Both the position numbers and the translations under genes were made by a program. From positions 67,177-131,176 of the forward strand of contig CAZYAO010000004.1 of NCBI GenBank assembly GCA_964645715.1: a DNA stretch of 64,000 nt, given 5' to 3'. This DNA comes from JAUMBM01 sp964645715 (GTDB taxonomy: Bacteria; Bacteroidota; Bacteroidia; Chitinophagales; Saprospiraceae). Within the stretch, counting starts at the first letter, position 1; each line of letters opens with the position of its first letter. The notes under the pieces were generated by a model, which saw only the letters and a program-made list of their open reading frames with translations, was not told where the DNA came from and made no database searches. Below are positions 24,652 through 34,228 of this stretch, in pieces.

Positions 24652-27609
24652 TTAGTTAAAACCTACGTTTACACCCAAAGAGAGCGTGCGTGATGAAGGA
24701 TAAGACGTGTAGTCGATACCAAAGGAAGGTATACCATTGATAGCCTTATCTGTATTAACCTCAGGATCGAAGCCAGTGTAGCCCGTGAAAAGCAGCAGGT
24801 TCTGACCCGTCAGGAAGAAACGCAGTGAGCTGACACCTTTCCAGTTACGTGTATTAAACGTATAACCTAATGAAAGGTTCTGCAGACGCACGAAATCACC
24901 TCTCTCGAGGAAGCGAGTTGAAGCTTCGCCGAAGTTGTTGGGATTTTCGCCACTGTTTGCGACCTCTGTTGATACGTTACGACCGTTGCGGAGGTTACCC
25001 TTCAAGAAGATAGCGTTGGCCGTGTTGTTGTACACATCGAAGCCAAAAACACCATTGAAGAAGATACTCATGTCGAAATTACCAAACGTAAAGTTGTTGG
25101 TCAGACCAGCCGTAAAGTCAGGTAGTGGGTCGCCAGAGAATACTACTGCGTCACCATTAGGATAGATACCCAGACCTTCGCTGTCGAAACCACCAAACTC
25201 GCGCAGGTAGAAAGCAAACAGCGGTGCACCGCTGATGATACGTTGTGCGTACGCACCCGTAAGACCCTGACCGCTGATAGCACCTGTGTTAACGAAAGTA
25301 GGCAGATCGCGTACTTCGTTCTTGATGTAAGTCGCATTCAGCAATGCCTGCCATGAGAACTTAGAGCCCTCGACGATGCGTGCATCCAATGACAATTCTA
25401 CACCCGAATTGAGCACGTTGCCATCGAGGTTAGTAAACTGACGTGGGTTGCCCGGAGCAGGTTGTGGAACCTCCACCTGGAAAATCAGGTTTTCAGTCAC
25501 CTTGTTGAAGTAGTCGATAGAACCCAACAGGCGGCCACCAGCAAAACCGAAGTCAATACCGAAGTTGTACTGCGTAGTCTCCTCCCACTGGATGTTGGGG
25601 TTAGCCAACTGAACAAGACTCAATGAACCGTCGTTGTTCGGACGGAAGATAGCCTTGGCAGCATTGCCTGGGAACTCCTGGTTGCCCGTAACACCCCAGC
25701 CTGCGCGAAGCTTCAGATCGTAGAAGATATCAGGAACAAAAGACTCCTGCGTCAGGCGCCATGCACCCGCTACAGAAGGGAATACACCATACTTGTTGCC
25801 CTCACCAAACTTGGTAGAACCGTCAGAACGCAGGGTAGCCGTCAACAGGAAGCGATCACCGATGTTGTAGTTCACACGACCGAAGTAAGACTGAAGCTCC
25901 TCAACAGAACGATCAGAGAAACCGCGGTAAGCAGCGTTGTTGTCCTGTGCATTCACACCGTCGATGTTGTCAACCAGCGTGATATCATCCGTGATGAAGA
26001 ACTGAGAGACGATGGCATGGCCACGATTGCTGAACTCCTGATAAGAATAACCTGCGATAGCGTCCAGGCGATTTTTACCCATCTGCTTGCTGTAGTTAAG
26101 TGTGTGCTCAACCAACTGGCTGGCAAGGTAACGGTTGTCCAAAATGGCACGACCGCGGTTGAGAATGTCATTGAAGTACAGATCAGGATCAATTCCCGTA
26201 CGACGTACGGAAGCAGCATTATCCATACCCAGATTTACTCGGTATGACAGTCCTGATGCGATATGCCAGGTCGCTGACACGTTGCCGAGCACGCGCATGG
26301 TTTCACCTGTATCATCAATCAATTCCAGCATTGCCATCGGGTTACGCCAATCGAAGCTCTGATTGAGCGTTCCGTCTGCGTTGTACGCTCTGCGCGTCGG
26401 GTTGGCCTGCAGCGCAGCACCAATCAGGTTACCCTCAAAGCCGGCATTGTTTGTAACAGGTGCATAGGTATTGTTGAGGCGTGTAGCCGTCAACTGAACA
26501 CCCAGCTCGATCTTGTCGTTCAGCATCTTGTGATTGGCATTCACACGAGCGTTGAGACGAGTAAGATCTGTGTTTTTAACAATACCCTGCTGGTCGAGAT
26601 AACCCAGAGAGAAACGGTAGGTAGTCTTCTGGTTGCCACCGCCATAGCTCACGCTGTAGTTCTGCGTGATACCTGTGCGGAAGATCTCATCCTGCCAGTC
26701 AGTAGCACCACCAAAATTGACAACGCTCGCGTTGGCACCCGCCTTTACAGCCTGGTCAACGTACTCGCCGGCATCCAGCACATCAATTTTGTTGAGAATG
26801 GTAGAAGAGCTGGTCTGGGCTGAGAAAGACAAGCTACCAGTACCCTGCTTGCCACGCTTGGTGGTGATCAATACAACACCGTTGGCACCACGAGAACCAT
26901 AGATGGCTGCAGCAGATGCATCCTTCAACACAGAGATGCTCTCGATGTCATCCGGGTTGAGGAAGTTCAACGGGTTACGGGCAGAAGAGGTACCTGCACC
27001 AAAATCAGAACCACCCGCACTGTCATCGCGACCGTCCAAAGGAACGCCGTCAATAACGAAAAGCGGATTGTTGTTACTGCGAACAGAAGAGGTACCGCGG
27101 ATACGGATATTCACCCCTGCCCCCGGCTCACCGCTGGAAGCAGTAATCTGAACACCCGCAGCACGGCCTTGCAGCAGCTGCTCCGGTGAAGTGATCACAC
27201 CCTTGTTAAACTCCTTTTCCCCAACAGCCACTACGGCACCCGTAGCGTCTCCTTTGCGGACAGAGCCATAACCCACTACTACTACTTCATCCAGTACCTG
27301 ACCTGCCGACATCGAAATGTCAACTGTCTTGCGGCCAGCAATGTCAACTGTCTGCGTAGTGTAGCCAGTGTAGGACACCTCAACCTGCGTAGCGCCAGCC
27401 GGCACAGACAGGGAGTATGTCCCGTCAATGTCAGTTACCGTACCTGTCGATGTCCCGACCACCAGAATGTTTGCACCAATCAGTGGTTCATTGGTCGCTG
27501 CATCGGTTACTTTACCGCTAATGGTTGACTGCGCCATCGCAGCCGTGCCCACTACCAGCATAAGTACCGCAAGCAGCCACCGAGGATAAAAGTCGACTTT
27601 AAGCTTCAT
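24652..27609 (-). CDS. susC: SusC/RagA-type TonB-dependent outer-membrane receptor
   Basis: 985 aa. Signal peptide about 1-26 (VVGTAAMAQ), then a CarboxypepD_reg-like domain (ISGKVTDAATNEPLIGANIL) of about 90 residues. The TonB-box-like segment DEVVVVGYGSVRK precedes the plug (LLQGRAAGVQI, NIRIRGTSSV, NPLFVIDGVPLDGR, ISVLKDASAAAIYGSRGANG), and a long beta-barrel runs to a C-terminal strand (SLGVNVGFN). It imports the ligand bound by SusD, energised by TonB-ExbBD. A leader of about 125 nt separates the start from a possible TATGTTTG promoter box. Confidence 0.96.
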   Translation of the reverse strand: MKLKVDFYPRWLLAVLMLVVGTAAMAQSTISGKVTDAATNEPLIGANILVVGTSTGTVTDIDGTYSLSVPAGATQVEVSYTGYTTQTVDIAGRKTVDISMSAGQVLDEVVVVGYGSVRKGDATGAVVAVGEKEFNKGVITSPEQLLQGRAAGVQITASSGEPGAGVNIRIRGTSSVRSNNNPLFVIDGVPLDGRDDSAGGSDFGAGTSSARNPLNFLNPDDIESISVLKDASAAAIYGSRGANGVVLITTKRGKQGTGSLSFSAQTSSSTILNKIDVLDAGEYVDQAVKAGANASVVNFGGATDWQDEIFRTGITQNYSVSYGGGNQKTTYRFSLGYLDQQGIVKNTDLTRLNARVNANHKMLNDKIELGVQLTATRLNNTYAPVTNNAGFEGNLIGAALQANPTRRAYNADGTLNQSFDWRNPMAMLELIDDTGETMRVLGNVSATWHIASGLSYRVNLGMDNAASVRRTGIDPDLYFNDILNRGRAILDNRYLASQLVEHTLNYSKQMGKNRLDAIAGYSYQEFSNRGHAIVSQFFITDDITLVDNIDGVNAQDNNAAYRGFSDRSVEELQSYFGRVNYNIGDRFLLTATLRSDGSTKFGEGNKYGVFPSVAGAWRLTQESFVPDIFYDLKLRAGWGVTGNQEFPGNAAKAIFRPNNDGSLSLVQLANPNIQWEETTQYNFGIDFGFAGGRLLGSIDYFNKVTENLIFQVEVPQPAPGNPRQFTNLDGNVLNSGVELSLDARIVEGSKFSWQALLNATYIKNEVRDLPTFVNTGAISGQGLTGAYAQRIISGAPLFAFYLREFGGFDSEGLGIYPNGDAVVFSGDPLPDFTAGLTNNFTFGNFDMSIFFNGVFGFDVYNNTANAIFLKGNLRNGRNVSTEVANSGENPNNFGEASTRFLERGDFVRLQNLSLGYTFNTRNWKGVSSLRFFLTGQNLLLFTGYTGFDPEVNTDKAINGIPSFGIDYTSYPSSRTLSLGVNVGFN

Positions 27610-28018
27610 ACAATACTTCGGTTTGGTTAATTAAACAATTACAACACTATACCCCGTACAGTAGGGTAATCTCTTGCGAGCAAATGCTCATGCTCTTGTA
27701 TGTTGGTTGATTGGGGAAAAAACATAAGACAGGTGGCAAACATAACACTTTTTAAGAGCCTTACAGCAAAAAAAACAGGCTGATTAAATTTGTGTTAAAA
27801 AAACACTAAGTCGCTGCAAATCTCTGTAATCGCATTCAATTATCCAAGAACTTGAAAAGATATTTTACGTACATTGTGATTGCCAAATTTTATTTTACAG
27901 TCCGCAATGGTAAATTGTAAACGCTGCGGATTGACTTAACGCTGCCTTAACAGCCCGTTTTTGCTCAATTTAACTTTGTCGGGTGCTCCGTTGTTAGTTC
28001 ACAAAGTGCTTTTCAGGT
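27610..28018. promoter_or_regulatory. Divergent intergenic region, susC / aspartyl protease
   Basis: 409 bp, AT-rich, no ORF. On the minus strand TATGTTTG (27737-27744) is a likely susC -7 box, with a TTTG about 27768-27771. On the plus strand TAACTTTG (27971-27978) is a likely -7 box for the protease gene. An inverted repeat TCCGCA / TGCGGA near 27900-27935 lies between them and could be an operator. Confidence 0.45.
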
Positions 28019-29254
28019 ATGCATGCTGTAAAGATTCTGAAGCTGGTCATACTGCTGCTCATAAGCCTGCAAATGGTGGGGCAGGATATGCAATTGCTCC
28101 GTACAGCCCGAAAAGTTGATCTTCCATTCAGCTATGTCAATCGATTCATTGTTATTGACGTCCTGTTCAACGGGAGCCTTCCGCTCAAATTTATCCTGGA
28201 TACCGGTGCCGAGAATACCATACTCACGCAAAAGGAGATTGCACAAGCACTCAATCTGCGTTTTCAGCGAAAAATTGCCGTCTACGGTGCCGATATGAGC
28301 CAGGAGCTCACGGCCTATCTTGTTAGTGGTGTACGCATGGATCTGGGTGCCCAGCTAGTGCTCCCCAACCGCTCCATGCTGGTACTGGAAGAAGACTATT
28401 TTCGCTTCGCAGAAATTGCGGGGGTATCCATCCACGGTATCATCGGCGCCGATATCCTCAGGCGCTTTGTCATACAGGTCAACTACCAGCGGCAGGTTGT
28501 CACTTTCTACGATCCCAATTACTTTCAGGCTCCCCGCGAGCACCGCAGCGAGTCGCCGCCGGTTATTTTTCACCGCCACAAACCTTACCTGCAACTGGAT
28601 ACACGCATTTCACCGTCCGACAGTACACGCTCATTCAGGTTTCTCATCGATACAGGGGCCAGTTTATCGCTGCTGCTGCACACGACCGCCGACTCATCAC
28701 TCTCCCTCCCTCCCGGTGTATTGCCTGCCAATATCGGTATTGGCCTGGGAGGCTACCTGCAAGGAGCGGTTGGTCGTATCAACAGCCTTCAGATTGCCGG
28801 ACACAGCTTGACGCAGGTGATTGCCTACTTTCAGGAGCGATCCGATTCGCTCGATACCGATATCACCTTTGACCGGGACGGGCTGCTTGGTAATCAATTG
28901 CTGGAGCGTTTCGTGCTAACCATCGACTACCCTCGCGAGCGTCTGTATCTAAGTCCGGGTCGGCGGATCGACCAGCGTTTTAGGTTTGACAGAAGCGGTA
29001 TGAGTCTGCTCGCCTCCGGCCGTGATTTGCGCACTTTCGTGGTGATGAACGTAATCCCCGGCAGCCCAGCCGATCTGGCAGGGCTCAAAAGCGGTGATGT
29101 CATTAAGTCTTTTAACGGCTGGGGAAGTACCTGGCTGGAGCTGGGCACTGTCGTCAGTAAACTCATGGGAAAACCCGACAGGCAAATTCGCCTCAAAGTT
29201 TGGCGGGATCAACAGCTGCTCTCTTTTTCCTTCAAGCTGCGCGAGCTTATCTGA
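28019..29254 (+). CDS. Retropepsin-like aspartyl protease (two DTG domains) with C-terminal PDZ domain
   Basis: 411 aa. A hydrophobic N-terminus (about 5-21, secretion signal) is followed by two pepsin-like half-domains, each with an active-site motif: LKFILDTGAENTILT (about residue 60) and FRFLIDTGASLSLLL (about 205). A PDZ domain then follows (VVMNVIPGSPADLAGLKSGD, VIKSFNGWG, IRLKVWRDQQLLSF). With two DTG motifs on one chain, a monomer could form the active site that retroviral proteases build as dimers. PDZ-linked aspartyl proteases of this kind are common, and little studied, in Bacteroidota. The 3' end overlaps the converging DUF547 gene by 8 nt. Confidence 0.85.
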   Translation: MHAVKILKLVILLLISLQMVGQDMQLLRTARKVDLPFSYVNRFIVIDVLFNGSLPLKFILDTGAENTILTQKEIAQALNLRFQRKIAVYGADMSQELTAYLVSGVRMDLGAQLVLPNRSMLVLEEDYFRFAEIAGVSIHGIIGADILRRFVIQVNYQRQVVTFYDPNYFQAPREHRSESPPVIFHRHKPYLQLDTRISPSDSTRSFRFLIDTGASLSLLLHTTADSSLSLPPGVLPANIGIGLGGYLQGAVGRINSLQIAGHSLTQVIAYFQERSDSLDTDITFDRDGLLGNQLLERFVLTIDYPRERLYLSPGRRIDQRFRFDRSGMSLLASGRDLRTFVVMNVIPGSPADLAGLKSGDVIKSFNGWGSTWLELGTVVSKLMGKPDRQIRLKVWRDQQLLSFSFKLRELI

Positions 29255-30068
29255 TGCCCTGATGTTCTGCTCCGGCACATCCAGCCGGAGCTGCATTGAG
29301 CTGCCAGTTGTATGGCAAATAGCGAATGGTAGTCGATGCGGGTATGGGCTCCGGTAAGTAGTGGTTTACATAGGCTCGTACAGATCCGTGACTGCGCTCA
29401 AAATCTCCCGAAAACCATGAAAAAATTGGCGACAGATAAGCAGCCGAAGCCGCAGGCCTGTTGCGCACTTCGTCGAGTAAAAAAGCCCGCATAGCAGCAT
29501 CCAGTTGCGCTTCAAGCCGATCTGCAGTATAAGCCTCGGCACGCAACTTTGGACAGGAAACAGACGCACAATTGATGGCAGCGTGTATACGTGCATCCTC
29601 GAACAATGGCCTTAGTATATTGTGTTCAAGCTGGTTAAGGTCGTACTTTCGACCCGCAATGTCGATGAATGAGATGTCCCATACACTGTTAATAAATGGT
29701 AACCCACGCCGGATATCCTTGATACTTTCTACCGGATAATGATCCATAATAAGTTTCACCGTAAAAGCATTGTAGGCATTTATCCAGTACGCCATTTGCT
29801 CAGACCTCGGCCATGTATCGGCCGATGGATGGCTGCTCCCCAATAGCTGCAAATAGCGATTAAGGTGTTGGCTATCCTGCATAAACCCCGCGTAATCGAC
29901 CATGCCATCGGGGCAGACGTGCTTCCGCAAAAGACTGTCCCACAAAACATGGCTGACAGCTGTGTCATCGGTATGCAGTGATATGGTGTTGCATTGTGGC
30001 GCAAGTACAACCATAGTAGCCAGCAGCAGCACGCACAGGGCGTATTTGGTATTGGTCAGTATCTTCAT
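29247..30068 (-). CDS. DUF547 domain-containing secreted protein
   Basis: 273 aa. An N-terminal signal (about 1-26, LLLATMVVLAPQC) includes a lipobox-like Cys. The DUF547 domain is recognised by MAYWINAYNAFTVKLIMDHY, SVWDISFIDIAGRKYDLNQL, EHNILRPLFEDARIHAAINC and ASVSCPKL. The domain's activity is not established; conserved Asn, His and Cys positions suggest a cysteine-peptidase-like fold, but that is inference. The gene ends inside the aspartyl protease stop region and converges on it. Confidence 0.87.
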   Translation of the reverse strand: MKILTNTKYALCVLLLATMVVLAPQCNTISLHTDDTAVSHVLWDSLLRKHVCPDGMVDYAGFMQDSQHLNRYLQLLGSSHPSADTWPRSEQMAYWINAYNAFTVKLIMDHYPVESIKDIRRGLPFINSVWDISFIDIAGRKYDLNQLEHNILRPLFEDARIHAAINCASVSCPKLRAEAYTADRLEAQLDAAMRAFLLDEVRNRPAASAAYLSPIFSWFSGDFERSHGSVRAYVNHYLPEPIPASTTIRYLPYNWQLNAAPAGCAGAEHQGIR

Positions 30069-30451
30069 TTTTTATTGTGTTTATGCAGGTAGATTCATTA
30101 TTTTGAAAATCAAGCATGTAGCCTATAAAAACAGCTATCGCGTCGTTTTCATCAGCATCTACTACATACAAATTTGCTGATTTTTTTTGGTCCGGTGCAG
30201 CATTTGAGCAACCTAGCCGCTTTAGTGTACAGGAGCCCTCTCCCAGCGCTTTGTGCAACTTCGGCCGCTCAACTGCCTTTCAGGCAGGCAGGCAGGCGTT
30301 GTGGTTTTTGTAAAAAAATCAACAACAGGATAGCTGTCAAGTTGTTGCCGCTTTGGGCGGCAAAAAGCTGTATAAAAGTTGGCGCCCAAGGGTCGGATCC
30401 GCCTGTATTCCATCATCATTTGATTAATTTGCAATCATTTAATTTTTCAGT
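30069..30451. other. Intergenic region, no gene seen
   Basis: 383 bp between diverging genes. It holds a short GCAG microrepeat (about 30282-30298), a small hairpin TTGCCGC / GCGGCAA (30345-30363), and an AT-rich stretch before 30452 with a TTAATTTG that only partly fits a -7 box. No ORF looks genuine. Confidence 0.5.
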
Positions 30452-31988
30452 ATGCAACTCAACCGAATCATCCTTTTTCTCCTGCTTGCACTTTCGCTGG
30501 CAAGCTGCCGAAAAGATACCGACGACATAAGTTTGCGCGACATCACCTATCAGCCCCCCGTCGTACGGGTCAATGGCAAACTGACGGGGCAGGTCGTAGA
30601 CGCGGAGGGCAATCCTGTGGCCAATGCACAGGTGCGTGTCGGGCAGCAGACGGTACAGACCAATGAACTAGGGCTGTTTTTTTTCAGCGACATAGCCCTC
30701 AATGCCGCAGGTACCTTCATACAGGCGCAAGCTTCCGGTTACTTCCCAGGCTCCACCCGCTTTTTCCCCCGGCCCAATGCCAGCAACATCGTCCGCATAG
30801 GCCTCATACCACGCACCTACGCTGACCAAATTTCGGCTACAAGCGGAGGCACTGTCAGCCTGAGCAATGGTGCTAAAGTAACGCTGCCAGCCAACGGTAT
30901 CGTCGATGCGGCCGGCAACAACTATAGCGGCAGCGTGCAGGTAGCTATGTTCTGGATTAATCCCGATGCAGACAACCTGCACGACCTCATGCCGGGCAAC
31001 CTGCAGGGTGTTGACCGCAACAACCGCGAGGTGTCCATGGCTACCTGGGGTATGATGGCCGTGGAGCTTTTTAGCCCTGACGGGCAAAAGCTGCAAATAA
31101 AGCCCGGGGAAAAGGCCGTTTTGACCTTCCCCCTGCCGGCTGCCTACCGCGCCCAGGCGCCGGGCAGCATTCCGCTCTGGTATTTTGACGAAACCCTGGG
31201 CTTGTGGATAGAAGAGGGGCAGGCCAGGCTGCAGGGCAACGCCTATGTGGGCGAAGTGGGGCATTTTTCTTTCTGGAATTGCGATGCCCCCTTCCCGCTG
31301 ATAGACATTACAGGTGTAATCAACATCAACGGGCAGCCAGCGGGCAGCACCCTGGTGGTTATCCGGGTTGACGGTCTCAACTCCGTAGGAAGCGGCTTTA
31401 CCAATACCGAGGGCGTTTTTGCCGGCAAGGTGCCCAAAAATCAGGTGCTGACTGTTCAGGTAATGAGTGCCTGCAACAATGTAGTAGCCTCCATCAATAT
31501 AGGGCCTTTTGCCAACAATACAGATGTAGGTACGCTGAACTTCAGCCTTACCGGCCCCACCAACTCAGTTGTCAGCGGCCAATTGCTCAACTGCGACGGT
31601 GAGCCCGTGACTGATGGAGCTGTCTATATTAGTTGGTCCGGTAATCAGCAATTTATCGCTGTCGGCGATGACGGGCAGTTTTCTGTTACNNNNNNNNNNN
31701 NNNNNNNNNNNNNNNNNNNNNNNNNNNNNNNNNNNNNNNNNNNNNNNNNNNNNNNNNNNNNNNNNNNNNNNNNNNNNNNNNNNNNNNNNCAACCTCATCA
31801 ACACCCAGGGCCCCCTCAGTGTCAGTTGCGCGTATCCGTGTCAGGATATTACCGTAACCATCACGGAGGCTGGCCCCAACAGTGGTGATGTTATTTCGGG
31901 TACATTTTCTGGTGTGGTCACCGGCTTTGGCAGCGGGGCGGTGTTTGAGTTTCCTGTTTCGGGAAGTTTTTCGGTCCTTAGACCGTAG
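30452..31988 (+). CDS. Surface lipoprotein with carboxypeptidase-regulatory-like repeats, split by a scaffold gap
   Basis: A lipoprotein (lipobox SLASC, Cys19). An early CarboxypepD_reg-like fold (LTGQVVDAEGNPVANAQVRV) is followed by a region resembling Bacteroidota cell-surface proteins (GGTVSLSNGAKVTLPANGIV, VEVGHFSFWNCDAPFPL-like 'GEVGHFSFWNCD'), then more Ig-like or regulatory repeats (ITGVININGQPAGSTLVVIR, VVSGQLLNCDGEPVTDGAVY). A 100-N gap lies at 31690-31789. After the gap the sensible frame is shifted, ending 'GSGAVFEFPVSGSFSVLRP' at 31988, so the real gap is not 100 bp. Function is unknown; it probably displays beta-sandwich domains at the surface. Confidence 0.7.
31690..31789. other. 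Scaffold gap (100 N)
   Basis: Placeholder of 100 N inside a lipoprotein gene. The reading frame changes across it, so its true length is not a fixed 100 bp. Confidence 0.95.
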
Positions 31989-32020
31989 TATTTTATGGCG
32001 GCTGACGCCGCCATAAAATA
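31989..32020. terminator. Hairpin with GGCGGC-TGAC-GCCGCC core
   Basis: A perfect 14-bp stem (TATTTTATGGCGGC) with loop TGAC, starting directly after the lipoprotein stop and followed by a T run. Confidence 0.75.
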
Positions 32021-32030
32021 TTTTTCACAA

Positions 32031-32067
32031 CGCGTATTTTGATTTTTGGGAAAAATCAAAATACGCG
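32031..32067. repeat. Perfect 17-bp AT-rich hairpin
   Basis: Arm CGCGTATTTTGATTTTT and its exact complement, with a GGG loop. Confidence 0.75.
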
Positions 32068-32081
32068 TCATGCAGCGGCTT

Positions 32082-32106
32082 ATTTTGTCGCCCAGGGCGA
32101 CAAAAT
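32082..32106. repeat. 12-bp hairpin, one-base centre
   Basis: ATTTTGTCGCCC and its complement around a single A. Confidence 0.65.
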
Positions 32107-32129
32107 TTGCTGACGCCGCCCAAAGGTAT

Positions 32130-32187
32130 TTTTCACAGTGCGTATTTTTGATTTTTCTAAAAAAATCAAAAATACGCACTGTGAAAA
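32130..32187. repeat. Perfect 27-bp inverted repeat with 4-nt loop
   Basis: The inverted arms at 32130-32156 and 32161-32187 match without error around a CTAA loop. It is the fourth hairpin in about 200 bp, lying just before the ECF sigma gene. Confidence 0.8.
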
Positions 32188-32259
32188 TTTGTTTTGCCGC
32201 ATTTAGTGGCAAAAATTCATTCATTTTCAACCATTTACTACCGCCCACAAATTACCTTG

Positions 32260-32811
32260 ATGACGGAAGCAGCTATCATTCTGGGGTGTCAGCAGGAGCG
32301 GCCTGCCTGCCAGCGGGAGTTGGTGGTCAGGTTTTCGCCTATGCTCATGACCGTTGCGCGCCGTTATGCGGCCGACGATCATGCAGCTCGCGATATCTTA
32401 CAGGACGCTTTCATAGCCGTCTTACAAAACATACGGTACTACCAGCCAACAGGTTCGTTTGAGGCCTGGCTTCGCCGCATTGTCGTGACAACAGCCCTCA
32501 AGCGCATGGACAAGGCTGCCTTCAAGCGCGAGCAGAACGGGCTGCTCCAACTGCCCGATACGCTGGTTGAACCAGCAGTATACAGCCAGCTGGGCGCAGA
32601 GCAGCTGATGGCGCTCATTCAGCGACTACCCGACGGCTACCGCCAGATTTTCAACCTGTCGGTGATTGAGGGTTATTGTCACGAAGAAATTGCTGAGTTG
32701 CTGGGCATAAGTCCCGCCAGCTCGCGCTCCCAGCTAAGCCGCGCCAGAAGGCGGCTGCAGGAAATGATTTTACAACAAGAAAAAACCAGCTATGTCACAG
32801 GACCAGTTTGA
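32260..32811 (+). CDS. ECF-type RNA polymerase sigma factor
   Basis: 183 aa. Region 2: LVVRFSPMLMTVARRYAADD, ARDILQDAFIAVLQNIRYY and SFEAWLRRIVVTTALKRM. Region 4: LIQRLPDGYRQIFNLSVIEG followed by HEEIAELLGISPASSRSQLS. The typical Bacteroidota ECF order is intact. ATG 32260 is chosen; the upstream reading would run through the hairpin cluster. The last 20 nt overlap the next gene, whose product has an N-terminal TM helix and is the likely anti-sigma partner. Confidence 0.9.
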   Translation: MTEAAIILGCQQERPACQRELVVRFSPMLMTVARRYAADDHAARDILQDAFIAVLQNIRYYQPTGSFEAWLRRIVVTTALKRMDKAAFKREQNGLLQLPDTLVEPAVYSQLGAEQLMALIQRLPDGYRQIFNLSVIEGYCHEEIAELLGISPASSRSQLSRARRRLQEMILQQEKTSYVTGPV

Positions 32812-34216
32812 TGACTACATACGCCGACAATTTGCTGATCACAGCACAGCCCTCGATGCCGAACACTTATGGCAGTCGATACAGGCACGTCAGCAGCCCC
32901 GGCGAAGGATTATTGGCTGGGTGGCTGGCTGTATGCTGCTAGGATTGGGGCTGGCTACCTATGTCCTCACCACAGGAACAGGTCAAAAAAACAAAGTACA
33001 GCCCGAAAAGGTGGACAAACAAGCGGTTGCTGCAGCGCACACAGCGGTCGTCGCGCCCCGACTGCCCGGTACTGCTTCAGCTCCAGCGACCGACGCTACG
33101 GCTGCCCGACTGGCTACCGCCAGCCGGCCCTCGCTGGTTGGACTGGCTGCCAGCAGCCTGCCGACTTCGCCCACGGGGATGTCGGTGACTGATTATCCTG
33201 CAAATCCGTTTTCGGTACAGCCGACTACTGCCACAGCCTCCTCCCAAACTAGTCTTTATCGTTCAGAAGAATCATTATCGGCAATGGTTGCTGCAACTGC
33301 TGCGTCACCGCATGCCGTGGCACATCCATCCGATGAGCCATCGGCATTCCTGGCTGCTCCGGTATTGCTACATGTCGAGAAAGGTCCGTCCGACGAATCA
33401 TCATCCGAATCCATATCTCTGGCGGCAGCGTCACTGCCCAGCCCACTTCAGGCAGCCGACAGCGAGCTACCGGCTGCCGCGGAAGAACCATTTTATCGCA
33501 AGCGGCTCTCCGGCTGGTTTATCGGAATAGGCGGCAGCACCTATAATCCCCTGAGAAGCCTGAGCAGCAGCGATCCGGAGAGCGAATTGCTGGCCGAGGC
33601 TATCCGCCACACAGAAAAACCGCTGGAAGTCGTGGGTGCCGAGTTGCAGTTGGGTCGCTACCTTCGGCCCGGCTGGAGCGTACAGACAGGCATAGCTGCT
33701 CAGCAGCAGACGGAGCGCTTTGAGTGGACCTTTGAACAGTTGGTTGTTGATACCATCATTGGTGTACAATCCATCATCATCGATGCCAACGGCGATTCTA
33801 CCATCATCACAGGTCCGATTGCCCGCTACCAGCAACTTTCGCGCTTCAAGCGCACTTTCAACCGCTACACATTTATTGATATCCCCTTGCTGAGCAGCTA
33901 CGAATTTGGGGAAGGAGCGCTCAAATTCAGTGTGAGCGGCGGGGCAATCATCAATTTGGTGATGCAGGCATCGGGCGACAGGCTGTCAGCGCAGGCACAA
34001 CCTGTGGCCCTGGAAGAAGCTACCGCCTTTCGCATGCACGCAGGCCTATCCTTCCAGGCAGGTATGGGTGCCAGCTGGGAGCTGCATCCTCGCTGGCGCA
34101 TCAACGGACAGCTAGCCATGCGGTATTTCCCCTGGACGATAACCGAAACAGACAGTCAGCTCAGGCAGCAGTATCAGTGGCTTGGGGCGCAGTTGGGGTT
34201 GCGCTACCTCCTGTAA
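32792..34216 (+). CDS. Anti-sigma-like single-TM protein fused to an outer-membrane beta-barrel domain
   Basis: 474 aa. Residues 1-39 are a short charged cytoplasmic part (MSQDQFDDYIRRQF), and 40-59 form a TM helix (IIGWVAGCMLLGLGLATYVL). About 60-240 is an Ala/Ser/Pro/Thr-rich linker with no fold. About 244-474 is a barrel-like domain with alternating aromatic strands (GWFIGIGGSTYNPL, ELQLGRYLRPGWSVQTGIAA, FKRTFNRYTFIDIPLLSSYE, WLGAQLGLRYLL), like Bacteroidota outer-membrane beta-barrel proteins. The overlap with the sigma gene suggests the N-terminus binds that sigma factor. A chain that spans both membranes would link the outer membrane to transcription directly; this is inference. Confidence 0.7.
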   Translation: MSQDQFDDYIRRQFADHSTALDAEHLWQSIQARQQPRRRIIGWVAGCMLLGLGLATYVLTTGTGQKNKVQPEKVDKQAVAAAHTAVVAPRLPGTASAPATDATAARLATASRPSLVGLAASSLPTSPTGMSVTDYPANPFSVQPTTATASSQTSLYRSEESLSAMVAATAASPHAVAHPSDEPSAFLAAPVLLHVEKGPSDESSSESISLAAASLPSPLQAADSELPAAAEEPFYRKRLSGWFIGIGGSTYNPLRSLSSSDPESELLAEAIRHTEKPLEVVGAELQLGRYLRPGWSVQTGIAAQQQTERFEWTFEQLVVDTIIGVQSIIIDANGDSTIITGPIARYQQLSRFKRTFNRYTFIDIPLLSSYEFGEGALKFSVSGGAIINLVMQASGDRLSAQAQPVALEEATAFRMHAGLSFQAGMGASWELHPRWRINGQLAMRYFPWTITETDSQLRQQYQWLGAQLGLRYLL

Positions 34217-34228
34217 GCCAATGCCGGT

